Positions 33,178-43,928 of a stretch of DNA of 64,000 bases are shown here, piece after piece. The stretch's first letter is position 1. Each line of letters begins with the position of its first letter. The position numbers and the translations under genes are program-made. This DNA comes from Brassica napus (taxonomy: Eukaryota > Streptophyta > Magnoliopsida > Brassicales > Brassicaceae). The notes under the pieces are model-generated. The model was not told the origin of the DNA. It worked only from the letters and a program-made list of their open reading frames with translations, and ran no database searches. The stretch spans positions 62,001 to 126,000 of the forward strand of contig NW_026015623.1 in NCBI RefSeq assembly GCF_020379485.1, written 5' to 3'.

Positions 33178-36100
33178 CAAATCAGGTGATTCCAGTTTCC
33201 CAGTTTGGGAATAGCACAGCTTCTTCGTCGTTCCAATCAAACCAGGATGAATCTCTTTGTGAAAAGCTTGATTTGGATACATAAAGTGGTGGAGAATCAC
33301 CAGGAAGTTGAATAAATCTCATAGGAGTTGGCATGAAGAAGTTATCCCACTTTCAAATCAGGAGATTCCAGTTTCCCAGTTTGGGAATAGCACAACTTCT
33401 TCGTCGTTCCAAACAAACCAGGATGAATCACTTTGTAAGAAGCTTGATTTGGATACATAAAGTGGTGGAGAATCACCAGGAAGTTGAATAAATCTCATAG
33501 GAGTTGGCATGAAGAAATTATCCCACTTTCAAATCAGGTGATTCCAGTTTCCCAGTTTGGGAATAGCACAGCTTCTTCGTCGTTCCAATCAAACCAGGAT
33601 GAATCACTTTGTGAAAAGCTTGATTTGGATACATAATGTTGTGGAGAATCACCAGGAAGTTGAATAAATCTCATAGGAGTTGGCATGAAGAAGTTATCCC
33701 ACTTTCAAATCAGGTGATTCCAGTTTCCCAGTTTGGGAATAGCACAGCTTCTTCGTCGTTCCAACAAACCAGGATGAATCACTTTGTAAGAAGCTTGATT
33801 TGGATACATAAAGTGGTGGAGAATCACCAGGAAGTTGAATAAATCTCATAGGAGTTGGCAAGAAGAAGTTATCCCACTTTCAAATCAGGTGATTCCAGTT
33901 TCCCCGTTTGGGAATAGCACAGCTTCTTCGTCGTTCCAATCAAACCAGGATGAATCACTTTGTGAGAAGCTTGATTTGGATACATAAAGTGGTGGAGAAT
34001 CACCAGGAAGTTGAATAAATCTCATAGGAGTTGGCATGAAGAAGTTATCCCACTTTCAAATCAGGTGATTCCAGTTTCCCAGTTTGGGAATAGCACAGCT
34101 TCTTCGTCGTTCCATACAAACCAGGATGAATCACTTTGTAAGAAGCTTGATTTGGATACATAAAGTGGTGGAGAATCACCAGGAAGTTGAATAAATCTCA
34201 TAGGAGTTGGGATGAAAAAGTTATCCCACTTTCAAATCAGGTGATTCCAGTTTCCCAGTTTGGGAATAGCACAGCTTCTTCGTCGTTCCAATCAAACCAG
34301 GATGAATCTCTTTGTGAAAAGCTTGATTTGGATACATAAAGTGGTGGAGAATCACCAGGAAGTTGAATAAATCTCATAGGAGTTGGCATGAAGAAGTTAT
34401 CCCACTTTCAAATCAGGTGATTCCAGTTTCCCAGTTTGGGAATAGCACAACTTCTTCGTCGTTCCAAACAAACCAGGATGAATCACTTTGTAAGAAGCTT
34501 GATTTGGATACATAAAGTGGTGGAGAATCACCAGGAAGTTGAATAAATCTCATAGGAGTTGGCATGAAGAAATTATCCCACTTTCAAATCAGGTGATTCC
34601 AGTTTCCCAGTTTGGGAATAGCACAGCTTCTTCGTCGTTCCAAACAAACCAGGATGAATCACTTTGTAAGAAGCTTGATTTGGATACATAAAGTTGTGGA
34701 GAATCACCAGGAAGTTGAATAAATCTCATAGGAGTTGGCATGAAGAAGTTATCCCACTTTCAAATCAGGTGATTCCAGTTTCCCAGTTTGGGAATAGCAC
34801 AGCTTCTTCGTCGTTCCAATCAAACCAGGATGAATCTCTTTTTGAAAAGCTTGATTTGGATACATAAAGTGGTGGAGAATCACCAGGAAGTTGAATAAAT
34901 CTCATAGGAGTTGGCATGAAGAAGTTATCCCACTTTCAAATCAGGTGATTCCAGTTTCCCAGTTTGGGAATAGCACAGCTTCTTCGTCGTTCCAATCAAA
35001 CCAGGATGAATCACTTTGTAAGAAGCTTGATTTGGATACATAAAGTGGTGGAGAATCACCAGGAAGTTGAATAAATCTCATAGGAGTTGGCATGAAGAAA
35101 TTATCCCACTTTCAAATCAGGTGATTCCAGTTTCCCAGTTTGGGAATAGCACAGCTTCTTCGTCGTTCCAATCAAACCAGGATGAATCACTTTGTGAAAA
35201 TCTTGATTTGGATACATAAAGTTGTGGAGAATCACCAGGAAGTTGGATAAATCTCATAGGAGTTGGCATGAAGAAGTTATCCCACTTTCAAATCAGGTGA
35301 TTCCAGTTTCCCAGTTTGGGAATAGCACAGCTTCTTCGTCGTTCCAATCAAACCAGGATGAATCTCTTTTTGAAAAGCTTGATTTGGATACATAAAGTGG
35401 TGGAGAATCACCAGGAAGTTGAATAAATCTCATAGGAGTTGGGATGAAAAAGTTATCCCACTTTCAAATCAGGTGATTCCAGTTTCCCAGTTTGGGAATA
35501 GCACAGCTTCTTCGTCGTTCCAATCAAACCAGGATGAATCTCTTTGTGAAAAGCTTGATTTGGATACATAAAGTGGTGGAGAATCACCAGGAAGTTGAAT
35601 AAATCTCATAGGAGTTGGCATGAAGAAGTTATCCCACTTTCAAATCAGGTGATTCCAGTTTCCCAGTTTGGGAATAGCACAGCTTCTTCGTCGTTCCAAA
35701 CAAACCAGGATGAATCACTTTGTAAGAAGCTTGATTTGGATACATAAAGTGGTGGAGAATCACCAGGAAGTTGAATAAATCTCATAGGAGTTGGCATGAA
35801 GAAATTATCCCACTTTCAAATCAGGTGATTCCAGTTTCCCAGTTTGGGAATAGCACAGCTTCTTCGTCGTTCCAAACAAACCAGGATGAATCACTTTGTA
35901 AGAAGCTTGATTTGGATACATAAAGTTGTGGAGAATCACCAGGAAGTTGGATAAATCTCATAGGAGTTGGCATGAAGAAGCTATCCCACTTTCAAATCAG
36001 GTGATTCCAGTTTCCCAGTTTGGGAATAGCACAGCTTCTTCGTCGTTCCAATCAAACCAGGATGAATCTCTTTTTGAAAAGCTTGATTTGGATACATAAA

Positions 36101-37157
36101 GTGGTGGAGAATCACCAGGAAGTTGAATAAATCTCATAGGAGTTGGCATGAAGAAGTTATCCCACTTTCAAATCAGGAGATTCCAGTTTCCCAGTTTGGG
36201 AATAGCACAGCTTCTTCGTCGTTCCAAACAAACCAGGATGAATCACTTTGTAAGAAGCTTGATTTGGATACATAAAGTGGTGGAGAATCACCAGGAAGTT
36301 GAATAAATCTCATAGGAGTTGGCATGAAGAAATTATCCCACTTTCAAATCAGGTGATTCCAGTTTCCCAGTTTGGGAATAGCATAGCTTCTTCGTCGTTC
36401 CAATCAAACCAGGATGAATCACTTTGTGAAAATCTTGATTTGGATACATAATGTTGTGGAGAATCACCAGGAAGTTGGATAAATCTCATAGGAGTTGGCA
36501 TGAAGAAATTATCTCACTTTCAAATCAGGAGATTCCAGTTTCCCAGTTTGGGAATAGCACAACTTCTTCGTCGTTCCAATCAAACCAGGATGAATCACTT
36601 TGTGAAAAGCTTGATTTGGATACATAATGTTGTGGAGAATCACCAGGAAGTTGGATAAATCTCATAGGAGTTGGGATGAAGAAGTTATCCCACTTTCAAA
36701 TCAGGTGATTCCAGTTTCCCAGTTTGGGAATAGCACAACTTCTTCGTTGTTCCAATCAAACCAGGATGAATCACTTTGTGAAAAGCTTGATTTGGATACA
36801 TAATGTTGTGGAGAATCACCAGGAAGTTGGATAAATCTCATAGGAGTTGGCATGAAGAAGTTATCCCACTTTCAAATCAGGTGATTCCAGTTTCCCAGTT
36901 TGGGAATAGCACAGCTTCTTCGTCGTTCCAATCAAACCAGGATGAATCTCTTTGTGAAAAGCTTGATTTGGATACATAAAGTGGTGGAGAATCACCAGGA
37001 AGTTGAATAAATCTCATAGGAGTTGGCATGAAGAAGTTATCCCACTTTCAAATCAGGAGATTCCAGTTTCCCAGTTTGGGAATAGCACAGCTTATTCGTC
37101 GTTCCAATCAAACCAGGATGAATCTCTTTGTGAAAGGCTTGATTTGGATACATAAAG
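33178..37157. repeat. CentBr-type satellite, about 22.6 units
   Basis: Continuous 176-bp units with rare 1-bp changes in period (for example CCAACAAACC near 33763). Unit types run B-C-A, then C-D-E, then mostly B-C-A trimers to about 36500, then A-type units and B. Two four-unit stretches starting near 34210 and 35442 share private variants (GGGATGAAAAAG, then AAAGTTGTGG, then CTCTTTTTGAAAAG), an offset of 7 units. The array is cut at 37157 by element A. Confidence 0.92.
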
Positions 37158-37629
37158 TAAACACTTTTGTGTTTTAGAGTGTGTTTAATAATAATCAGAG
37201 AAGATTAGAGTAAAGATTAGAGAGAATAGAGAGATTCTAGAGAGAGAGAGAGACTCAAAACTCTATTAATTGATTTAATGATTCAGATACAAGATATATA
37301 TGAAGAGATAAGGCTGATAAAGTGTATTTGGAAATCCATAAGCATGTGGAGTCAATGGACAGGCTGGAACTCCTTTTGAAATGCTTGGCTGTGTTTCCTC
37401 ACATGCTTGCTATAGTAATAAAGCATTTTCCCCTTTCCAGCTCAAGACAGCCTGTCCATGTGCTCCTTATCCTCTCCAAATACCCTTGGACGTTTTTACT
37501 CTCCAAATGGATGTAAGGTAACTTCCCAAGCTCTAACTTAGTTACCTTTATCCAGAAATGGTGAAACTCCAAAGCTACTGTGGTAAAAACTCCAAAGTTA
37601 CTGTCTCACTTCATTCATCCCCAAAGCTT
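37158..37629 (-). repeat. 3' LTR of element A, left part
   Basis: 472 bp related to the H1 LTR in its first 60 bases and in later blocks (GTAACTTCCCAAG, AAAGTTACTG). Cut at 37629 by C, continuing at 50093-50124. Total about 504 bp. Confidence 0.8.
37625..37629. repeat. Left target-site duplication AGCTT of element C
   Basis: AGCTT, repeated at 50088-50092 immediately after the C 3' LTR. Confidence 0.9.
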
Positions 37630-38624
37630 TGTTGAACTGAAGAGAAGAATGGAGCTTGTGCATAAATAGGGCAAGCTTCAGGTGATCTCCGGAAGAGTTC
37701 TACAAAGCTTCAGGAGAGTCTTGAAGTATCTATCATGGGTGAAGTTAAGTTCAAGAAGGGCTTAGACTGATCTTAAGAAGACATGGAAGAAGTATGGAGG
37801 TGAATGGTTGAACGTGCAAAGTTAGGGCGAGGCCGGTACGGACGGCCGTACGGATGGTACGGCCCGTACGGACATGATCGACTCAAAACTTATGTACTCG
37901 GCCATTTGAAGCTATTTGAGGGCTGTGCAAATATAGGGCATTGGTGTACGGTTATGGCAAGTCCGTACAGCCAAGGAGAAGCTCTAATATGAATGTGCAA
38001 AGTCCGGGATGGTGAGAAGCATCAAATGGAACAAGAAGATGCTTTGGAGGCAAGAAGATTCAAATAAGAGTTGGCGCCAGTCTGTGGGTTATGGGATTGG
38101 TTGTAGTGGTCTAAGGACAGGCTGTAAAGAGCTGTAAAGGAAGAGCAAGGCTTGACCAAGTATCTGGCCAAAGAAGAGGGCAGATACATAAGGCTGTGTG
38201 GAGCATTTCTAGCCTTGCCTTCCCACATCCAATCAGGCGACAACAACAAGCTGCAAAGACCACAAGACTGAATCAAGATCGTCCAATTCAAATCAGAGCA
38301 TCTCCACCCTTCATGTCTTATCTATTACTTTAGGGTTTCATGAGTTTGTAACCTGTTTCTATATAAAGACCCCATTAGGGCGAATTGTAAGCCTTAAGTG
38401 AGTAAGGGGGGAAAACCCTTCTCCTTCATGTTCTATGAAAGTCTGTTCTTGATACTAAGTCTCTAATCTATTCTCCAAGTCTCTCAGTCTCTTTAATCTG
38501 GTTACCTAGTCTCTTTCATACTCTAAATCTCTCCCCCATACTCCTAAGTCTTAAATCTGTTCACATAAACTCTCCTAAACACTTTCTTACACACACACCT
38601 TGAGTGAATCCTTATAAACTCACA
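37630..38624 (+). repeat. 5' LTR of C (995 bp)
   Basis: TGTTGAACTG...AACTCACA, followed by the primer-binding site. CGTAC cluster at about 37835-37875. Lacks one 18-bp CGTAC-containing repeat present in the 3' LTR. Confidence 0.92.
38360..38367 (+). promoter_or_regulatory. TATA-like box in the C 5' LTR
   Basis: TATATAAA followed by GACCCC, in the 3' third of the LTR, where the other LTRs also have a TATA-like box. A likely promoter element, by position and sequence only. Confidence 0.5.
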
Positions 38625-38642
38625 TGGTATCAGAGCCAGGTT
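38625..38642 (+). other. Primer-binding site of C
   Basis: TGGTATCAGAGCCAGGTT directly after the LTR (the next bases, CATCAG, differ from beta's CTCAGA). Confidence 0.9.
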
Positions 38643-38694
38643 CATCAGAACCTGAGCTGTAGCTTCCGCATTCAAGTCACAAGTCTGTCTCACC

Positions 38695-38988
38695 ATGAAG
38701 CCAAGCCATGAAGATCTGTCCAGCCAGCTCTCTCACTTCGAGAAGAAGATGTCTGAAGCTATTATGGAGGTTTATCATGGCGGTTCCTTCCTGTTCCAGT
38801 CCATACAAGGCGAGCCATTCCTTCTGTCCAAGAGGAAACCTTTGAAGAAGAGTTCTTTCCCTAGTTCCAGAAGCTGGCGAGTTCAAGAGATGAAGAAAGG
38901 AGGAACCTTTGGAGGTGAAAGTTCAAGTAGCGGTCATAAACACCAGGAGGGGCTGTTGGGTGAAGATTCAGCATCTCCAGTCCATTAA
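38695..38988 (+). CDS. Small open frame of 97 codons where gag would lie (C), unknown
   Basis: ATG at 38695 to TAA at 38986-38988, placed like gag in beta (just after the primer-binding site and just before the conserved post-ORF stem-loop). The product has no Gag motif or zinc knuckle that I can recognise. It is Ser/Lys/Gly-rich with no clear signal peptide or membrane segment. A 69-codon frame overlaps on the opposite strand. It may be a replaced or decayed gag, or chance. I cannot assign a function. Confidence 0.35.
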   Translation: MKPSHEDLSSQLSHFEKKMSEAIMEVYHGGSFLFQSIQGEPFLLSKRKPLKKSSFPSSRSWRVQEMKKGGTFGGESSSSGHKHQEGLLGEDSASPVH

Positions 38989-39016
38989 AAGAGCATGACC
39001 GGTTGCAAAGGAGGCT

Positions 39017-39040
39017 CAAGGAACTAGCACTAGTTCCTTG
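39017..39040 (+). other. Post-ORF stem-loop of C (covaries with beta's)
   Basis: CAAGGAACTA pairs with TAGTTCCTTG around the loop GCAC (10 bp, perfect), followed by TTTGTAAGC. Same 24-nt length and same flanks as beta 9782-9805, with a different inner stem. Confidence 0.7.
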
Positions 39041-41823
39041 TTTGTAAGCTACTCCTATCTCTCTTAAAAATGAACTTGTGACTGTGCCTGGTTGTTGTGA
39101 TGTGTATTGATTGAAAAACCTGAGGATAATGTGTGATTGCTAAATAACTAGTTGAATCTATCCCAGGATGCTTTAAAGGCTTGTGTAGTGTTTAAAGAGT
39201 AAAATGCTTGCTCCTGTTAAGTAATGAGTTTGCTAAAATGTGAAATGGTATTGTTTGAAAGTCATGAACTGAAAACAGATTGAAAGTAATGCATTGTCTG
39301 ATGTTAAGTGATGATAGAAATGCTTAGCCTAAATTATAAATGAATGTGTGATGAATTATATTGTTGCATTCATGAATTGAAACTGGTTAAGGTTAGGGCA
39401 TAATGTCAAATGGCTATCTGATATTGAAGCATTAGATTCATGTCTAAGTGCTGAGTAAAGAAGCTTTTAAGAGTGCCTAAGTAACTTGTCTTGAATCTGT
39501 TAGGATCCTGCTTGTACTTAGAGAGTTAGCTTGCAAAGAATAGAACTTGATAATGCCTTGTGTCTATCTGTTGCATTGCTTGTGATAGGAGGAATCAAAC
39601 TTGATAAGTTGTTAATCAAGATTTGACATCAATACTATTGAAAATGGTTAAATGCTTAATGTCAGTTCTAAATAAACATGTCATGTTAAGGTGATAGATT
39701 ATATTATCTAATCATGCTTGCCTTCATGAGTTAGAAACTGAGTAAGATTAATGCATACTGCCTTGTTGCATTTAGATTGAAGTCTAAGTTGCATATTAAG
39801 GAATGATTAAAATTGCCTAAAGACTTTGACTTAAACATGATAAGGTCTTGCTTAGTATTTAGAAAATGGTTGCTTGCATAGATAAGAACTTGACATTGTC
39901 TTGACTCTATCTAATGTTATAAAGCTTGAGACATTGGTGATCAAACTTGATGAAGTCAAGGATTGATCCCAATGCAATTGTGTCTTATCTTTGCTGGAGT
40001 TTGAGTGGTGTTTCAGGTTCACAAGAAGTGTTCTTTGCTCACCATCCATCCAAGTAGAAGAGGAGGACTTTGCCATTGTTAAAGCAATGGAGAAAAACTT
40101 GTGTGTATGGCCGGTTGAGATAGCGCAGCTAGTAATAGTGATGAGCTCCTGGTTCATGGAGACACACAAGTAAAGGTCATCACCTAAGTCTAGGGGAGAC
40201 TGATGACCTGAAGGCATTGGAGCTGAAGGCAATGGCAGATCGGTTGGGTTAAGCGCAGCTGTAGGTAGTGATGTGCTCCCGGTTTGAAGTCTCATTGAGA
40301 CTCACTTCAAGCTTGCACCTACACTCAGTCAAGCTTGAGGTGTGGACTCAAGTGAGCTACCAGAAGATCCTCTAAGCTCAATGACCTGGTTCCTCAAGGC
40401 CATTGCAAGCTGATCATGTGTTGATGCAGCCGAAGTAGAGGGAAGAAGAAAGCCACTCAATGAGCTTCTAATAAGAAGTACTTGGAGAGTAAGCTGAGGT
40501 ATCTCCTGAGTGCAATGGTGGTTAAGTGGGGAAGTAAGCATCAAGTCTGAAGAAGATGGAGGTGTTCCCACAAGGTTGTTAGTAAGCATGTGTGATTAAA
40601 AGGAGAAGCTGTTAAGCTTAGCAAGTGAGGACTTAAGTGGCGAAATGAAGAGACCACTCCTCACCATCTTAAACAAGGGAGTAAACCTAATCTCATCTAT
40701 CTTAATATGTCTTGATAGGTTTATCTCCTGATTATACTATGTGGTTTCTCTAATTTCATTAAGAGTTTATAGCTTCTAGTATAATGTCTAGGCTAATTGC
40801 ACTGAAATTGTGTTGTTATTGCATTGTCTTGAGTGTGGTCATAAACTTGAATCATCATGAATGTGTTGTAGAATTGAGTAGAATGTCTCTGCTACTTGCA
40901 TCATGATTGATAAGTTATTTTGCATACATAAGCATATCTCATACTGTCTAAATTCAATCCTAGTGTTATCTGATGCTATTGTCTATGTTTAATCCATCAA
41001 TGAAAGTCTTGCATCAATTAGAAATTGTCTAAGTTGCTTGCATCATTGGTTCTGATTGAAACTGTTGTGCATAACTTTAAATATTAATCATGGATTGAAC
41101 CTGTTGCATTCATATAGCTAATGATTTAAGATTGTGCATTCATGTAGTAATGCATTTAAAAATGAGCCTAAATTGCAAATGTACTGATGTAAACTTGCAT
41201 TGCATTTAGAGAACTTGATAATCATAATCACCTAGGTTGTTATTGTTAGAGATTGAAATCTACTTGTCTTGACTCAATCCAGTTCTGAGTGTTGCTATGC
41301 CATAGTTAAATCCATCAGTGATGTCTTATAAGCATTTAGAAGTATGTCTAAGCTACTTGAATCATTGGCTGTGATAAAACTAGTAAGCATAAACATGAAT
41401 TGAGTCACGCTCATTGCCTTGATTGCATAAGTATCATCTAGTCTTGTGTTCATTTGAATTGTGTTCATTTGGATTGAATCTGGTTCATTCATATGGTTAG
41501 TGTGAAATCTAATGCATTCATCTATTGTTGCATTTAAAAAAAAAAAAAAAAACTGAATTGAACCTAAAGGGATCAGTGTATTGTTGAAAGCATTGTCTTT
41601 GCATATTCTTGTCTTGATTGTCTAGCTTGTTTCAAGTATCATGTAGTATTGTGGCATTGGTGATCAAACAGGATGGATGATCTTGGTTTGATCCCAATGG
41701 GATGATCTGATCTTGCATTGAGTTGTGGTGGTGTTAGGTACACAAGGAAGGTGATACATGTAACTCGCCAACAACCAAGAATGTAAAGACAAAGGTCTTG
41801 TGCCATTACATATCATCACTAGG
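39041..41823 (+). other. Non-coding interior of C, left of element G
   Basis: No credible coding frame: frames such as the minus-strand 147-codon one at 39852-40295 show nothing recognisable. It seems to contain two diverged copies of the same module, about 39060-40340 and about 40800-41823 onward. Each has a CATTGGTGATCAAAC hairpin (39932-39974 and 41655-41699) and, downstream, AAGCTTGAG (40331, degenerate; 48286). The later module is closer to beta's region. An A17 run lies at 41536-41552. Confidence 0.7.
41655..41699 (+). other. Conserved hairpin CATTGG...CCAATG of C
   Basis: Same two arms as in beta (10362-10406), with one loop base changed (TCTTGG versus TCTTAG). Confidence 0.65.
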
Positions 41824-41828
41824 ACATG

Positions 41829-42476
41829 TATGATATTTAGAGATCCTTAGAGTAACTAGAATATAAGTAAGAGTTTAAGTAGAGATTAGGAAGAGATTGT
41901 GAAAGATTAAGAGACTTGAGAGCTGTTTAGTGTCTAAGAGAGAATCATGGTGACTTAGGAAATTAGAGAGAGACTCAGAACTGTATATCTTATTAATGAG
42001 TGAGGTTACATATTTATATTGTTCTAGACATTAGGGTTTTCGAAATACAAGAGTAGATAAGCATGTGAGGTCAAGGGAAGAGCCTTTGCTTTTGTTTGAA
42101 CCGGCCAATGACTGGCTTCACACGTTCGGGCATCTTCCTGATCCAGGTCCAAGATGCTCTTCCTTTCCAGCCCTTGCCAGCCTGTCCTAGCTGTCAAGCC
42201 GCGCCTCCCTTATCCACTCCAACGTCTGGATAAGCTTTTGGTCGAGTGTAACTTCACCTCGGTCCATAAGAGTTACTCGGTGAAGTTACCATCCTAGTTT
42301 TACCTTGGTACGGTCAGTGTACGGATGGCCCGTCCGTACCATGCCTTAGTTTACTCTTAACTCCCTTTCCTTTCACTCCTTAGCTTTCTCATGTCCTTAA
42401 CTCCTCAATGCCTTCACATATACCTCAACACATCTCAACATCAATGCCTTCACATATACCTCAACACATCTCAACA
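41829..42476 (-). repeat. 3' LTR of G (648 bp)
   Basis: As read, it starts TATGATATTTAGAG and ends ATCTCAACA. It has a CGTAC cluster at 42308-42340 and a 36-bp tandem duplication at its inner end (42405-42476). One indel and one substitution noticed against the right LTR. Confidence 0.92.
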
Positions 42477-42491
42477 CTCCCCCTCAAGCTT
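42477..42491 (-). other. Polypurine tract of G
   Basis: CTCCCCCTCAAGCTT, complement of the shared polypurine tract, abutting the LTR. Confidence 0.85.
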
Positions 42492-42616
42492 AGCTTTATG
42501 ATAGTCTAAGCTTGGACAGCCATGAGATCTTCCTCATTAAAAACCTCACCAAAGAAAACCCATTGGGACAAAACTTTGATGAGGGAAAAAGAGTAAAGAC
42601 CTCATGACTTAGGGGA

Positions 42617-43879
42617 TCAGCTCCTTCTCTTCCCAAGATCTATGAGTCCCAATCTAATGTGAATGGACTCCATAGTCTTTTGTCTTGCAGCCTTAGTGAA
42701 CACATCAGCCAACTGATCTTCACTCCGAGTGTAGCATGGTAAGATGACTCCTAGGATGATCATCTGCCTCACCTTGTGACAATCAACTTCAATGTGCTTG
42801 GTTCTCTCATGAAACACCGAGTTGGAGGCAATGTGAATAGCTGCTTGGTTATCACAATGCATTGTCATAGGTGCGGCTTGATCAATCTCCAAATGCTTCA
42901 AGATGCCTTTGATCCACACCAGCTCGTTGGTAAGCTTCAGCATAGCTCTATACTCAGCTTCTGCACTTGAGCAAGAGACCACCTTCTGCTTCTTACTCTT
43001 CCATGTAACTAAGTTGCCTCCAATGAATGTGCAATAGCCGGTTGTTGATCTCCTATCAGCTCTATCTCCTGCCCAATCAGCATCACAATAGCCCACCACT
43101 TCAGTGCTTCCATTGCACCCCATCCAGACTCCTTGATCTGGCGAGCCATTCAGATACATCAGTAGCCTCTCCACCATGTGCCAATGATGTTCCTTGGGAA
43201 GCTGCATATGTTGACTCACCTGATTCACAGCAAAACATATGTCAGGTCTTGTGATGGTAAGGTAAATCAATTTGCCAACAAGTTTTCTATAGAGTTTAGG
43301 ATCATGAAATGGCTTGCTGTCTTCAATCTCCCCCTCTCTTGGTACTTTGTAGCCATCCTCCATAGGCATCCTTGCTGTCTTGCCTCCATAAGCACCTGCA
43401 TCTTTCAAAAGATCAAGTGTATACTTCCTTTGGGACATGAATAACCCTTCCTTGGATCTACAAATCTCAATTCCAAGAAAGTATTTCATTTCTCCCAAAT
43501 CTTTGATTTCAAACATGGATTTGAGAAACTCCTTGGTTGCTTTGATACCCTCCTTATCACTACCTGTGATAATGATATCATCCACATACACAAGGAGAGC
43601 AACCATACCTGAGGGTGTAGTGAGGGTGAAGAGTGTGTGATCTAACTCTGACTTCCTGAAGCCACGTCCATTCAAAGTTGTGCTCAACTTGTTATACCAC
43701 GCTCTTGGTGACTGCTTTAAGCCATAGATAGCCTTCTTTAACCTCAGTACATTCCCTTTCTTCACTAGATGGTCTAGACCTGGCGGAGGATACATGTAGA
43801 CTTCATCCTCAAGTTCCCCTTGTAAGAATGCATTCTTTACATCCATTTGCCACAATCCCCATCCAAGATTAACCGCCAA
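42617..43879 (-). pseudogene. pol: RT-RNase H part of broken pol of G
   Basis: A 420-codon frame from the RT palm (WQMDVKNAFLQGELEDEVYM, YVDDIIITGSD) through RNase H (YCDADWAGD, SSAEAEYRAM), ending DLGKRRS. It would continue the polyprotein of 43929-47123 but lies in another frame because of an 8-bp deletion near 43955. The ATG used (MAVNLGWG) is an internal methionine in this frame, not a natural start. Otherwise very close to E. Confidence 0.9.
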
Positions 43880-43928
43880 GCTTAGAACAATCCTAATGGT
43901 GTGTAGCTTAGCTACAGGGGCAAATGTC

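Noticed and set aside
33178..37157. Regular direct repeats that could suggest a CRISPR array or minisatellite
   Set aside because: The period is 176 bp with no unique spacers, and the context is plant centromere. It is a satellite.
37158..37629. A solo LTR at the edge of the satellite
   Set aside because: The remaining 32 bp of the LTR, a polypurine tract and RT-RNase H in the right orientation are found just beyond element C at 50093 onward, so it is an interrupted element.
39852..40295. 147-codon minus-strand frame in C's non-coding interior
   Set aside because: No recognisable domain, and no matching open frame in the related regions of beta or B. Likely chance.
41536..41552. A17 run as the poly(A) tail of a LINE or processed pseudogene
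   Set aside because: The matching place in beta has CATTTAAAAATGAG, so this is an expanded homopolymer inside C. No target duplication or LINE sequence nearby.
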